64,000 bases of DNA from Blautia sp. (GCA_017515325.1 JAFWGA010000013.1:62001-126000), one strand, 5' to 3'; positions 44,312 to 53,825 are shown, counted from the first letter of the stretch. Numbers and translations are program-made. Notes: generated from the letters alone by a model not told the origin.

Positions 44312-45709
44312 GTGGATAATCAAAAGAACTTTATGCGGCTGTATCTGGTGATTGACGCTTTGACAGCTGTCGGTTCCTTTATGCTGGCATGGGTTTTCCG
44401 TTTCATCGGCCCTTTTGCCTTCAACGCTGTCCGAGCCAGATCTTTTTCCCAGTACATGCTGTGTCTGATTGTCCTGGTACCGCTTTACCTGCTTTTGTAT
44501 CATGCCTTTTCTCTTTATATTCCAATGAGGATGCAGGGCAGAAGGCTCCTTCTGTCAAATCTGGTCAAGGCAAATACCCTCGGCGTTCTGATCATTATTT
44601 CCGGACTGTACATGATTGGAGAGGGATATATTTCCCGTACCATGTTCGGAATGTTCTATTTTCTGAATATTGTTCTGAGTTGGGGAACCCGGATGCTGTA
44701 TTTTATGATAATCCGGGATATGAGGCGCAAGGGGCATTATCTGAAACAGGTATTGCTGGTGGGATACAGCCGGGCTGCCGAAGAATATATAGACCGAGTC
44801 CTTGAGAATCCCCAGTGGGGATTGGTGATCCGTGGAATTCTGGATGACGAGGCTGAAGCCGGAACGGTTTATCGGGGAATTAAGGTATTGGGCAGGATTG
44901 CAAATCTGGATGTTATTCTTCCGGCAAACCGGCTGGATGAGATTGCCATCACGCTGGGGCTGGCGGAATATTATAGGCTGGAGGAGATTGTGGCCTTATG
45001 CGAAAAGTCCGGCGTACATACAAAATTCATTCCCGATTATAATAATATTATACCGACGAAACCCTATACGGAGGATATCCTGGGACTGCCGGTGATCAAT
45101 ATCCGTTATGTTCCTCTGACCAACAACTTCAACGCGCTGGTGAAAAGAATCATGGATCTGGCAGGATCGCTTGTTGCCCTCGTCATTGCTTCTCCGGTCA
45201 TGGTTTTTGCTGCGGCAATGGTAAAGCTGACCAGCAAAGGTCCTTTGATCTATAAGCAGGAGAGAGTGGGGCTGCACAACCGGACCTTCTGGATGTATAA
45301 GTTCCGTTCCATGGAGGTGCAGCCTGAGTCGGTGGAGAAAAAGGCATGGACAACGAAAAACGATCCCCGGGTTACCGGATTCGGCAGGTTTATGAGAAGT
45401 ACGAGCATCGATGAACTGCCTCAGCTGTTTAACATTCTGAAAGGGGATATGAGTCTGGTCGGCCCCAGACCGGAACGCCCATATTTTGTGGAGAAATTTC
45501 GGGAGGAGATCCCCCGCTATATGGTGAAGCATCAGGTGCGGCCTGGTCTGACAGGCTGGGCACAGGTGAACGGATACAGGGGGGATACTTCGATTCGGAA
45601 AAGGATCGAATATGATTTGTTTTATATCGAAAACTGGTCGGTGGGGTTTGATATCAAAATTCTGATTTTGACAGTGTTTCATGGATTTATCAATAAGAAC
45701 GCTTATTAA
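44312..45709 (+). CDS. Polyprenyl-phosphate sugar-1-phosphate transferase
   Basis: A 465-residue initiating transferase of the WbaP/PssY (bacterial sugar transferase) type, which loads a sugar-1-phosphate onto undecaprenyl phosphate at the membrane. Four or five N-terminal TM helices, a Rossmann-like CoA-binding domain (KQVLLVGYSRAAEEYIDRVL), a re-entrant helix (VKRIMDLAGSLVALVIASPV), then the catalytic domain with IYKQERVGLHNRTFWMYKFR, SIDELPQLFNILKGDMSLVG and PGLTGWAQVNGYRGDT. The start is read as GTG 44312 with GGAGG 10 nt upstream; GTG 44285 and ATG 44333 are alternatives. First committed step of the surface polymer. Confidence 0.92.
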   Translation: MDNQKNFMRLYLVIDALTAVGSFMLAWVFRFIGPFAFNAVRARSFSQYMLCLIVLVPLYLLLYHAFSLYIPMRMQGRRLLLSNLVKANTLGVLIIISGLYMIGEGYISRTMFGMFYFLNIVLSWGTRMLYFMIIRDMRRKGHYLKQVLLVGYSRAAEEYIDRVLENPQWGLVIRGILDDEAEAGTVYRGIKVLGRIANLDVILPANRLDEIAITLGLAEYYRLEEIVALCEKSGVHTKFIPDYNNIIPTKPYTEDILGLPVINIRYVPLTNNFNALVKRIMDLAGSLVALVIASPVMVFAAAMVKLTSKGPLIYKQERVGLHNRTFWMYKFRSMEVQPESVEKKAWTTKNDPRVTGFGRFMRSTSIDELPQLFNILKGDMSLVGPRPERPYFVEKFREEIPRYMVKHQVRPGLTGWAQVNGYRGDTSIRKRIEYDLFYIENWSVGFDIKILILTVFHGFINKNAY

Positions 45710-45724
45710 AAGGGGAATAGCGAA

Positions 45725-47428
45725 ATGCCAAAGCGTAGAATACTCTTCATTTTGGAGATGATCCTGTTGTTTCTGTTTCTCGGAATTCTCTTTGTATATG
45801 GCCAGATATCTACACGGATCGAGAATATGGCAGTCTACGAGGAGGCTGAGGCTGAAGAGACGGAAACCGTCGTAGTGAATGAGTCAGCTCCCCGCATGAC
45901 TGGGTTTATGACCCTTGCCCTTTTTGGGCTGGATCATCGTTCCAAGAATGAGGAGCTTAGCGGCGAGAATTCCGATACCATCATCATAGCCAGTGTCAAT
46001 AATGACACAAAGGATGTCAAGCTTGTCTCTGTTTACAGAGACTGTCTTCTGAACATCGGGGATGAGATGTATGCTAAGATCAATGCGGCCTACGCTTATG
46101 GCGGTGCTTCCAGGGCAGTCAATGCCTTGAATCTGAATCTTGACCTGAATATAACGGATTATGTTTCGGTGGATTTTCAGGTGGTGACAGACCTTGTCGA
46201 TGCGGTGGGAGGCATTGAGGTCCCACTTTCCTATGCAGAGATGGTGCATCTGAACAACTATTGTGTGGAAACTGCGGAAGAGACAGGTAAGTCTTATATT
46301 CCCCTTGAGCTGCCTGATCCGAAGCCCCAGGACGAGGAGGAAAGCCTTGGCTATTTTAAGCTGAATGGAGTACAGGCAACCAGCTACTGCCGGATTCGTT
46401 ATACCGCCAGCATGGACATGGGCAGAACAGAACGGCAGCGACGTGTCATCCAGCTTGTGACGCAAAAGCTGAAGAAGGCAAACCTGAATACGATTCTTAA
46501 CCTGCTGGATGATGTGCTTCCCATGATCCATACCTCTCTGACAAAGACGAAAATCATATCCATGATCCCCTCCGTCATGGGCTATTCATTGGATGATACT
46601 TCCGGCTTCCCTACGAAATATACTTTCTCAGACGCCAGGGGAGACATCATAGTATGCGATGACCTGGTGGATAATGTAAAAACCCTTCATGACTTTTTGT
46701 ATGGTACCGACGGAGGCTTTACCCCTTCCGCTACGGTCGGACTGATTAGCCGGCAGATTTTGGCAATTGCCAATGGAGAACCTTTGGAGAACGAATCGAA
46801 GGATGAGAACAATCAGGGCGGAGATGTCTTTACCTGGACACAGACTCCTGATGGGGATACCTATGTATGGACGCCGGCATCTGATGATGTGATATGGGTT
46901 CAGCCTTATGCTGACAGTAACGTGCAGACTTCTCCCTCAGCCTATTCAGATGATTCTGCTTATACCTACAATCAGCCGTCAGCCGAGAGGGGCGATACAG
47001 ATAATTACAGTTATCAGTATGGTTTTACCGGTGAACCTGATCAGGATACAGGCTTTATGGATGGCAGTATAAGCCAGGAACAGGGGCAGACGGTTTATCA
47101 GGAGCCCAGCCATGATCAGAGCACATATCAGGAGGGTACGCCGGACGTGAGGCCCCAGTATAATCAACAACCCTATGTAGAGCCCGAGCCCGACATAGGC
47201 AATTGGGAGACGCAGGGGGCGGAAGAGCCCTATACAAATAATGCGGGCTACAGTGAACCGGACATCGGAACGCTGACTCCGGACAACACGGAAGATGTCG
47301 GTAACCAGGGTGACGGGCAGGACGCCGGTGCTTTTCAGGAAATCATTCAGGATGACGTGATCGAGGTGATCCAGGAGGCGGAGGCAGCCTATGGGGAACA
47401 GATTTTCTGGGATTATGATTATGCCTGA
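45725..47428 (+). CDS. LytR-CpsA-Psr (LCP) family cell-wall glycopolymer ligase
   Basis: A 567-residue membrane protein with an N-terminal TM helix (5-27) and an extracellular LCP domain (about 60-310): SDTIIIASVNNDTKDVKLVS, VYRD, INAAYAYGG, VDAVGGIEV, CRIRYT and GRTERQRRV. The conserved Arg and Asp residues that bind the polyprenyl pyrophosphate are present. LCP enzymes attach teichoic acids or capsule to peptidoglycan, matching the upstream initiating transferase 15 bp away. The last ~200 residues are a Tyr/Gln/Pro/Asp-rich disordered tail, longer than in typical members. Confidence 0.92.
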   Translation: MPKRRILFILEMILLFLFLGILFVYGQISTRIENMAVYEEAEAEETETVVVNESAPRMTGFMTLALFGLDHRSKNEELSGENSDTIIIASVNNDTKDVKLVSVYRDCLLNIGDEMYAKINAAYAYGGASRAVNALNLNLDLNITDYVSVDFQVVTDLVDAVGGIEVPLSYAEMVHLNNYCVETAEETGKSYIPLELPDPKPQDEEESLGYFKLNGVQATSYCRIRYTASMDMGRTERQRRVIQLVTQKLKKANLNTILNLLDDVLPMIHTSLTKTKIISMIPSVMGYSLDDTSGFPTKYTFSDARGDIIVCDDLVDNVKTLHDFLYGTDGGFTPSATVGLISRQILAIANGEPLENESKDENNQGGDVFTWTQTPDGDTYVWTPASDDVIWVQPYADSNVQTSPSAYSDDSAYTYNQPSAERGDTDNYSYQYGFTGEPDQDTGFMDGSISQEQGQTVYQEPSHDQSTYQEGTPDVRPQYNQQPYVEPEPDIGNWETQGAEEPYTNNAGYSEPDIGTLTPDNTEDVGNQGDGQDAGAFQEIIQDDVIEVIQEAEAAYGEQIFWDYDYA

Positions 47429-47439
47429 ATTGCCGTATC

Positions 47440-47472
47440 GTAACTACTCGGCATTTTGTGCTTCGCAGTTAC
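47440..47472. repeat. GTAAC/GTTAC palindromic repeat, 33-bp form
   Basis: GTAACTACTCGGCATTTTGT then GCTTCGCAGTTAC, between the LCP stop codon and its terminator. Confidence 0.78.
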
Positions 47473-47483
47473 TGCCGCGTGAT

Positions 47484-47522
47484 AAGGTATGGGTGCATAA
47501 GACTGTGCCCATACCTTTTTTT
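47484..47522 (+). terminator. Intrinsic terminator of the LCP gene
   Basis: AAGGTATGGGTGCA / TGTGCCCATACCT stem followed by a run of seven T. Confidence 0.92.
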
Positions 47523-47558
47523 CGGCCTGTACGGTGACCGTAAGGTTGCTTTTTTCAG

Positions 47559-47708
47559 AGCCGTACAATGAGTTGATGACTAACGTTGGAACGCGGCCAG
47601 GGGAGGGGGTAGAGGGGCGAATGTGCCTTCCTGTACCCGATTGGCAGGGCGGCTGAAAGGATGAAGTCACCTGACGGTGACCGGCTGCCCGCTGTGTGGG
47701 AGAGAGTC
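47559..47708 (+). repeat. Structured intergenic repeat family R2, copy C (composite)
   Basis: Starts with the block GAGCCG...ATGAGTT...CTAACGTTGGAACGCGG that recurs at 53826. Then comes a GGGTAGAGG / CCTGTACCC hairpin, then the core (47643-47694): GGCAGGGCGGCTG, bulge AAAGGATGAA, inner GTCACC-TGAC-GGTGAC, CGGCTGCCCGCTG. It ends GTGGGAGAGAGTC directly at the ATG of the next gene. Confidence 0.75.
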
Positions 47709-48653
47709 ATGGAAAATAGGAAAACAGTAGAGATCATTATTCCTTCGTTTAAGCCGGGAAAGGAATTGGAGGAGCTCCTTACCAGGCTCTATCGCCAGAC
47801 CAGGCAGGTGGACGAGATCAGGGTGATCAATACGCAGAAGGAGTACTGGGATGACAGGCTGCAGGAACGGTTTCCCATGCTTAAGGTGACCCATATCAGG
47901 AAAGAAGAGTTTGATCATGGAGGGACACGACGAAAAGCCGCGAATGAGTCGACAGCCGATTTTCTGGTATTTATGACACAGGATGCCATTCCGGAAAATG
48001 AGAACCTGCTCGCAGCGCTTTTGTCTGCCTTTGAAGAAGACAATAAGATAGGTGTAGCTTATGCCAGACAGCTTCCGAAGCCGGACTGCCAGAATATCGA
48101 AAGGTTTTACCGGGAATACAGCTATCCGGATGTTTCGTCCGTGAGGAGTGAGGAGGATACTGCTGTTTGGGGGATCCGCACCTATTTTTGTTCGGATGTC
48201 TGTGCTGCCTATCGCAGGAACTACTATTTGGACTGTGGTGGGTTTCCGGAGCATACGATTTTTAATGAAGATATGATCTGTACCGGCCGTCTTCTGCAGC
48301 ATGGCTATAAGGCTGCTTATGTGAGTACGGCCCAGGTGGAGCATTCTCATAATTATTCCTGTTCGGAACAGTTCAGACGAAATTTTGACCTGGGTGTTTC
48401 CCATTCTTCGTTTCCTGAAATTTTTTCCCGTTTTCAGGCAGAAGGGGAAGGAATTGCCATGGTGGCCAAAAACCTGCGCTGTCAATTGTCTCACGGCAGA
48501 TTTGGCAGTGCGGTCTATCTGATTTTCCAGAGCGCGTCCAAATATATCGGGTATCGTATGGGAAGGGCGTATCGCCACCTTCCTCGCAGAGTGGTGTTGG
48601 CATGTACGGCAAATCCCGGGTTCTGGAGAAAGGAAAAAAAGACAGAACTGTGA
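47709..48653 (+). CDS. GT2 glycosyltransferase
   Basis: A 314-residue GT-A enzyme: VEIIIPSFKPGKELEELLTR, FDHGGTRRKAANES and the metal-site region FLVFMTQDAIP, a combination typical of rhamnosyltransferase-like GT2 proteins. Acceptor-side motif GGFPEHTIFNEDMICTGRLL. ATG 47709 is chosen because GGGAG, contributed by the adjoining repeat, lies 7 nt upstream; the same frame is open back to 47661 through the repeat. Separated from the LCP gene by a terminator, so it has its own transcript or relies on read-through. Belongs functionally with the polysaccharide locus. Confidence 0.88.
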   Translation: MENRKTVEIIIPSFKPGKELEELLTRLYRQTRQVDEIRVINTQKEYWDDRLQERFPMLKVTHIRKEEFDHGGTRRKAANESTADFLVFMTQDAIPENENLLAALLSAFEEDNKIGVAYARQLPKPDCQNIERFYREYSYPDVSSVRSEEDTAVWGIRTYFCSDVCAAYRRNYYLDCGGFPEHTIFNEDMICTGRLLQHGYKAAYVSTAQVEHSHNYSCSEQFRRNFDLGVSHSSFPEIFSRFQAEGEGIAMVAKNLRCQLSHGRFGSAVYLIFQSASKYIGYRMGRAYRHLPRRVVLACTANPGFWRKEKKTEL

Positions 48654-48704
48654 AGAAATTCATGAAAGTACAGCTGCGACATTTTGTATCATGAGGAGTA
48701 CAGC

Positions 48705-49997
48705 ATGGAGGACAGGTCCAAAAAGACGGACAGTATCAGAACCAGAATTGTCAGAACAGTATTTCTGGGTCTTCTGTTTGGGATGATTTCGGCGATAGCC
48801 TTTTATGGGACGGGGCTGGCAATCCGTTCCTTTCCTGTGGCTTCTTCCCCCGCCGAGGAGTATGATTCTGAGCCGGCAAACATACCTTCGCTATGGAAGG
48901 GGAATTATACTGTGGCTGAAGTGGCCAAAATGGCATTGCCCTGTGTCGTGGCGATCACCTCTGTCAGCATCCAGGAGATTCCGGATTTTTACACCTTTGG
49001 CTTTAGCTTTGGTTATCGGGATTATGCCAGTACAGGCAGTGGGTCCGGGATTATTGTCGGGGAGAATGAAAGGGAGTTATTCATTGCCACAAATTATCAT
49101 GTCATTGAAGACGCAAGCTCTCTGCATGTCTGTTTTATCGGAGACGACGTGGCTGCGGCAGAAAAGACGGCTGCTCAGGCTGTCAACGGAGTCGTGGATC
49201 AGGAGCTCGAGGGCATTGTCACGGCGACGGTAAAAGGAACAGACCCGGAAAATGATCTGGCTGTTCTCGCGGTGAAAAAAGAAGAAATACCTGTCGAGAC
49301 AAGGCAGGAGATTCAGGTTGCTGTGATTGGGAATTCCGATGAGATGGTGGTCGGAGAACAGGTGGTTGCCATTGGAAATGCCCTGGGATACGGGCAGACG
49401 GTTACCAGCGGATGGGTGAGTGCCCTGGATCGGTCTGTATCTTTTCCGAATGGAATGGGGGAAGGCCTGATTCAGACAGATACGGCCATCAATCCGGGGA
49501 ACAGTGGAGGCGCTCTTTTGAATATGAGGGGAGAGGTGATCGGGATCAATTCCGCAAAATATGCATCCTCTTCCGTGGAGGGAACGGGATTTGCCATTCC
49601 TATTTCCCGCGCGGTCCCTATCCTGGAGGAATTGATGGAACGCAAAACCAGGGAAAGGATTGAAGATAAAAGCAGGCAGGGGTATCTTGGAGTCTTTCCG
49701 GCTGATATTTCCCGCGAGGTCAGCTTCTTCTATGGGATATCGGAGGGAGCCCTTGTCCGAGGCGTTGAGGAAGGGTCTCCCGCAGAACAGGCAGGTCTTT
49801 GCGGCGGTGACATCATTATCGAACTGGATGGTCAAAAGATAAACTCCAGGAAAGATCTGACGGATCGGCTGGAATATTATGAGGCGGGAGAGAAGGTAAA
49901 AATCAGAATTTACAGGTTCTACCAGGGCAGGTACAGGGACGGATATATAGAGGCTTTGCTGGGAAACAGGCCGGCAAAGGAGGAAAAAACGGCATAA
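48705..49997 (+). CDS. HtrA/DegP-type membrane-anchored serine protease
   Basis: A 430-residue quality-control protease facing the cell exterior. A single N-terminal TM anchor (TVFLGLLFGMISAIAFYGTG) leads to a trypsin-like domain with His in FIATNYHVIED, Asp in DPENDLAVLAV and Ser in NPGNSGGALLN, then a PDZ domain (LVRGVEEGSPAEQAGLCGGD, near 345-420). All catalytic residues are present. GAGGAG lies 6 nt before ATG 48705; the frame to 48684 would use TTG. Follows the glycosyltransferase by 51 bp. Confidence 0.93.
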   Translation: MEDRSKKTDSIRTRIVRTVFLGLLFGMISAIAFYGTGLAIRSFPVASSPAEEYDSEPANIPSLWKGNYTVAEVAKMALPCVVAITSVSIQEIPDFYTFGFSFGYRDYASTGSGSGIIVGENERELFIATNYHVIEDASSLHVCFIGDDVAAAEKTAAQAVNGVVDQELEGIVTATVKGTDPENDLAVLAVKKEEIPVETRQEIQVAVIGNSDEMVVGEQVVAIGNALGYGQTVTSGWVSALDRSVSFPNGMGEGLIQTDTAINPGNSGGALLNMRGEVIGINSAKYASSSVEGTGFAIPISRAVPILEELMERKTRERIEDKSRQGYLGVFPADISREVSFFYGISEGALVRGVEEGSPAEQAGLCGGDIIIELDGQKINSRKDLTDRLEYYEAGEKVKIRIYRFYQGRYRDGYIEALLGNRPAKEEKTA

Positions 49998-50092
49998 ACC
50001 GGAACCGGCAGGTGGCCTTGATCGGTGGGAAAAACGGGAGTTAGCCTGAACAGAGGAAGAACAGTTCAGAGGAAAGGATAGAAAATATACCA

Positions 50093-51469
50093 ATGAATGA
50101 TGAGACCCAGACAAAAGAGAAAAAGGGAGAAGAAAGATTTTGTTCCTTATGCCATCGGTCCGAAAGAATCGCAGGAAAACTGGTGGAGATCCCAGGTAAT
50201 ATGCTGGTTTGCAATGATTGTATGCAGAAAAGCTTTGATGCAATGAACAGGCAGCTGAATCATGGAGGTCTTCAGGATCTGCTGCGCAATGTCACCAATT
50301 TAGGGGTGATCGACCTTAGCAATCCCGGCACCTTTGGGCAGGCAAAGCAGGTAAAGCATCGGTCTGAGGAGGCGAAAAAGCCTGTTCTGGATCTCAGGAA
50401 GATTCCGGCACCTCATAAAATTAAAGCGACTCTGGATGAATATGTCATCGGGCAGGAGCATGCCAAGAAGGTGATGTCAGTCGCCGTATATAATCATTAT
50501 AAACGGGTGGCGGCTGACGCTATGGATGAAATTGAGATCGAAAAATCCAATATGCTGATGATCGGACCTACAGGGAGCGGCAAGACATATCTGGTAAAAA
50601 CCCTCTCTCGCCTTCTTGATGTTCCGCTGGCTATAGCCGATGCTACTTCGCTGACAGAAGCCGGTTATATCGGCGATGATATAGAGAGCGTCTGTTCGAA
50701 GCTGCTGGCCGCAGCGGATAATGATGTGGACCGTGCAGAGCATGGGATCGTATTTATTGACGAGATCGATAAGCTTGCCAAGAAAAAGAATGCCAACCAA
50801 CGCGATGTAAGTGGTGAGGCGGTTCAGCAAGGTCTGCTGAAGCTTCTGGAGGGCAGCGAGATAGAGGTCCCGGTAGGGGCAAACAGTAAGAACGCCATGG
50901 TCCCATTGACCAGGATGAACACCAGAAATATCCTTTTTATCTGCGGCGGAGCTTTTCCTGACCTTGAAGATATCATAAAGGAAAGGCTGAATAAACAGGC
51001 TTCTATTGGATTCTATGCAGACCTCAAGGATAAATATGATCATGATCCACATCTGCTCGAAAAAGTGAATGTAGAGGATCTGCGGAAATTCGGCATGATC
51101 CCGGAGTTCCTTGGCCGGCTTCCTGTCATCTTCACTTTGAGCGGACTGGATGAGGACATGCTCGTCCGCATCCTGAAAGAGCCGCGCAATGCCATTCTTC
51201 GCCAGTACCAGAAGCTGCTTGCCCTGGATGAGGTGAAGCTGGATTTTGAAGACGATGCACTGCGCCTTATTGCGGCAAAGGCTCTTGAGAAGGATACGGG
51301 GGCCAGGGCACTCAGAGCAATTCTGGAAGAATACATGCTTGACATAATGTATGAGATACCGAAGGATGACAGCATCGGTCAGGTAATCATTACAAAGGAA
51401 TATATTGAAGGGACCGGCGCTCCTCGAATCCTCTTGAGAGGACAGGACATGTTCCTTCCCGGAAACTGA
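50093..51469 (+). CDS. Divergent ClpX-type AAA+ unfoldase
   Basis: A 458-residue ClpX-like protein. An N-terminal C4 zinc finger (CSLC...CNDC, residues 17-43) is followed after a longer-than-usual linker by the AAA+ core: IGPTGSGKTYL, pore loop GYIGDDIES, Walker B GIVFIDEIDKLAKK, FICGGAFPDLEDI, and EFLGRLPVI with its arginine. The ClpP-docking IGF tripeptide is present (ASIGFYADLKDK). Differences from canonical ClpX include GSEIEVPVGANSKNAMVPLT where the VPPQGGRKHP segment is usual. No clpP or trigger factor gene is adjacent, as would flank the housekeeping clpX. Likely a second, specialised unfoldase (inference). Confidence 0.87.
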   Translation: MNDETQTKEKKGEERFCSLCHRSERIAGKLVEIPGNMLVCNDCMQKSFDAMNRQLNHGGLQDLLRNVTNLGVIDLSNPGTFGQAKQVKHRSEEAKKPVLDLRKIPAPHKIKATLDEYVIGQEHAKKVMSVAVYNHYKRVAADAMDEIEIEKSNMLMIGPTGSGKTYLVKTLSRLLDVPLAIADATSLTEAGYIGDDIESVCSKLLAAADNDVDRAEHGIVFIDEIDKLAKKKNANQRDVSGEAVQQGLLKLLEGSEIEVPVGANSKNAMVPLTRMNTRNILFICGGAFPDLEDIIKERLNKQASIGFYADLKDKYDHDPHLLEKVNVEDLRKFGMIPEFLGRLPVIFTLSGLDEDMLVRILKEPRNAILRQYQKLLALDEVKLDFEDDALRLIAAKALEKDTGARALRAILEEYMLDIMYEIPKDDSIGQVIITKEYIEGTGAPRILLRGQDMFLPGN

Positions 51470-51645
51470 TCTTTGCCAGGAAGGATGGGCTCTGAAGCGC
51501 CTTCTGTGCACATGGCCGACCCTGAAAATACATATTACACCTCAGCATGGCCCAATATGGTATAGTCTCCTCAGGAATTGTTCGAAAAAAAAGACATGGT
51601 TTGAATGAATGCATCAGGAAACATGACGAGACATAAAGTGCTGAG

Positions 51646-51674
51646 TTGTTCCTGTTTTAGTATTCTTTTATAGA
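51646..51674 (+). promoter_or_regulatory. Promoter of the surface protein gene
   Basis: TTGTTC-N17-TATAGA, 30 bp before the chosen start codon. Confidence 0.68.
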
Positions 51675-51703
51675 GAGTGTCATTGGGAGAGAGGTGTATA
51701 TAT

Positions 51704-53755
51704 ATGAGGTCAAAACGATGGCTGTCTTTACTCTTGCCATTGCTGGCAATCCTTTTTATGTTGCCGGCCGGTGCCGCTGCGGGGGAATTGGAGCCGTTGT
51801 CTGGAGGCCTGAGCCTGGGCGGTTATGCAGGGGAAGGCGGGGTTTTGTACGCGGACTTCAGCTATGTATATCCCGTCGGTGTAGGGGATTCAGATGTATA
51901 TTACAGTTGGACCAGGGATGGCATCTGGCTTAGCTCGGAAGGATATTATGTGGTTTCTTCTGCGGATGCAGGAAGTACGATCTCGCTTACCGTTTCGGGG
52001 ATTGAGGAGCAGGGTTATTTTGGTTCCCTGAGTGCTGCCATTGAAATACCTTCCTTTGCAGTCCAGGAGGAGATAGAGGAAACGGTAGAGGAGCCGGTAG
52101 TACAGGAGCCGGAAACGGAGATCACGGATACAGAACAGGTGGAGCCTGCTGCGGAAAATACGGATCAGCCGGAAACAGAGAAAAAAAGTGAGGACGAATC
52201 TTCCGAGACTGTCAAGGACGACGAAAAGAGTGAGAAAAGCTCTGGCGACACTTCTGAAGAAGGAAAAGGCAATTCGGGGGAAGAAAAGACGGATGCAAAG
52301 AAGGCTGAGGCTGGTGCACAGGAAAAGGAAGCAGTTTCGGAAAAAACTTCTGAAGAGGTAAATGAATCGGGAGACACCGATTCAGAAAAGGAACAGGCAG
52401 ATCCGGCATCTGATGAGACAAAGGAAGAGCCATCGACAGACACAAAGACAGAGAAGCCCGTTCAGGATGCTGTTCAGGCGGATATTCCTTCCGATGAAGC
52501 GCAAACAGAAGAGGCTTCTGCCGAGGAAGACGAAAAGCTTCCGGAGGAGGCCGGTTCTTTTGCCAATTATACGGGTGGAACGGAACCGGATCCCTGGGAA
52601 ATGGAACCGGAGGAAGAGGCTTCCTATCAGTTTTCCGTTTCGCCTGAGAGCCTGAACTTCGGTACTTTGGTTGAAGGCTACAACGCGGAAGATGCAGTGA
52701 GTCAGACGATCGTTATTTCCAACGAAGGAAATCAGACCCTGACCTTTGAAACGCCGTTTTTTGATTACGGCTATTTTGCCGTTTCCTCAACAGGTCCTCA
52801 GACACTTGAGCCCGGACAGTCATTTTCCTTTACGATTTCTCCTGTCGGAGGACTGGACGCTGATTTTTATGATGACATGCTGACAATCCGGACAGTTGAG
52901 ACGCAGGTTCCATCCACTCATCTGATGGCAGATTTCCGTGTGGAACAGCAGGATGCTGATGAGGTTCTGGATGTTGACCTTCCCGAGGAAGTTTATATCA
53001 CCAATGGTACGGAAAGAAGCTCTGAAGCCTTTGATCTTCCGGATACCGTCATGGTTTATACTCAGAATGCCCAGTTCGAGCTTCCGGTGACCTGGAATAT
53101 GGATGATTGCAGCTATAATCCCTACGTAGATGAGTCTCAGTCCTTTACCGTGACCGGGAACCTGCATCTCCCCAGTGATGTGTCCGATACGAATGGTCTG
53201 GGAAGCGAGGTCAGTGTAGATGTTTATGCAGACGGAAGAGATAACTTTGTGGCGGATGCCAACTACAATGAGATAGTTGGTGTAGATTCAGACGAAGATT
53301 ATACGACGGAGACAAAGATACGTTTTTCCGCCTATGGAGATGGCATGGACAATGATGCTCCTCTGGAGGGGGATACCCGTTTTTATCCTGCCAGCTGGCA
53401 GGTTCTGGAAGAACGCGGTTTCAGTGATGAGAATTTTGAATCCTCCTTCCGTATTGCCCAGGAGGGCGGCTTCGATCTTTCCGTCACATATCTGGAACAG
53501 GTATACACGGACGACGGCTGGCAGAATACCGGTGTGACAGATACCAAGAACATCAATTTCAATGTTACCCCGGATGCCGGAGAGCAGGTTGCTCTGACAC
53601 CTGCTGTTTCCTATGATTCGCTGGCCTATTCCCTGAGCAGCCGTACCGCAGTACAGACAGCGGACGAAGCTCCTGTCCGTGCTTTGCTTTTGGTGCTGGC
53701 AGGCGCAGCCGGCCTGATTATATCGATCTTATTAGCCAGAAAAGTCCATTCGTGA
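51704..53755 (+). CDS. Membrane-anchored surface protein with acidic linker and Ig-like domains
   Basis: A 683-residue exported protein, not recognised beyond its domains. Signal peptide (WLSLLLPLLAILFMLPAGAA), a small Gly/Tyr-rich beta domain (about 30-120), about 190 residues of Glu/Lys/Asp/Ser-rich linker, an ASH/choice-of-anchor-like domain (FGTLVEGYNAEDAVSQTIVI, SNEGNQTLTF), an Ig-like domain with LPVTWNMDDCSYNPYVDESQ, a further beta-rich part, and a C-terminal TM helix with basic end (AGLIISILLARKVHS). No LPxTG motif. GAGAGAGG precedes ATG 51704. Possibly adhesion or cell-wall spanning; function unknown. Confidence 0.8.
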   Translation: MRSKRWLSLLLPLLAILFMLPAGAAAGELEPLSGGLSLGGYAGEGGVLYADFSYVYPVGVGDSDVYYSWTRDGIWLSSEGYYVVSSADAGSTISLTVSGIEEQGYFGSLSAAIEIPSFAVQEEIEETVEEPVVQEPETEITDTEQVEPAAENTDQPETEKKSEDESSETVKDDEKSEKSSGDTSEEGKGNSGEEKTDAKKAEAGAQEKEAVSEKTSEEVNESGDTDSEKEQADPASDETKEEPSTDTKTEKPVQDAVQADIPSDEAQTEEASAEEDEKLPEEAGSFANYTGGTEPDPWEMEPEEEASYQFSVSPESLNFGTLVEGYNAEDAVSQTIVISNEGNQTLTFETPFFDYGYFAVSSTGPQTLEPGQSFSFTISPVGGLDADFYDDMLTIRTVETQVPSTHLMADFRVEQQDADEVLDVDLPEEVYITNGTERSSEAFDLPDTVMVYTQNAQFELPVTWNMDDCSYNPYVDESQSFTVTGNLHLPSDVSDTNGLGSEVSVDVYADGRDNFVADANYNEIVGVDSDEDYTTETKIRFSAYGDGMDNDAPLEGDTRFYPASWQVLEERGFSDENFESSFRIAQEGGFDLSVTYLEQVYTDDGWQNTGVTDTKNINFNVTPDAGEQVALTPAVSYDSLAYSLSSRTAVQTADEAPVRALLLVLAGAAGLIISILLARKVHS

Positions 53756-53781
53756 CATTTTTCTTATCATTATTTTGCCAT

Positions 53782-53820
53782 AAAAAGGTGACAGAGAATA
53801 ATACTCTGTCACCTTTTTTT
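53782..53820 (+). terminator. Intrinsic terminator of the surface protein gene
   Basis: AAAAAGGTGACAGAG / CTCTGTCACCTTTTTTT, a strong U-tailed hairpin. Confidence 0.93.
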
Positions 53821-53825
53821 ATCCC

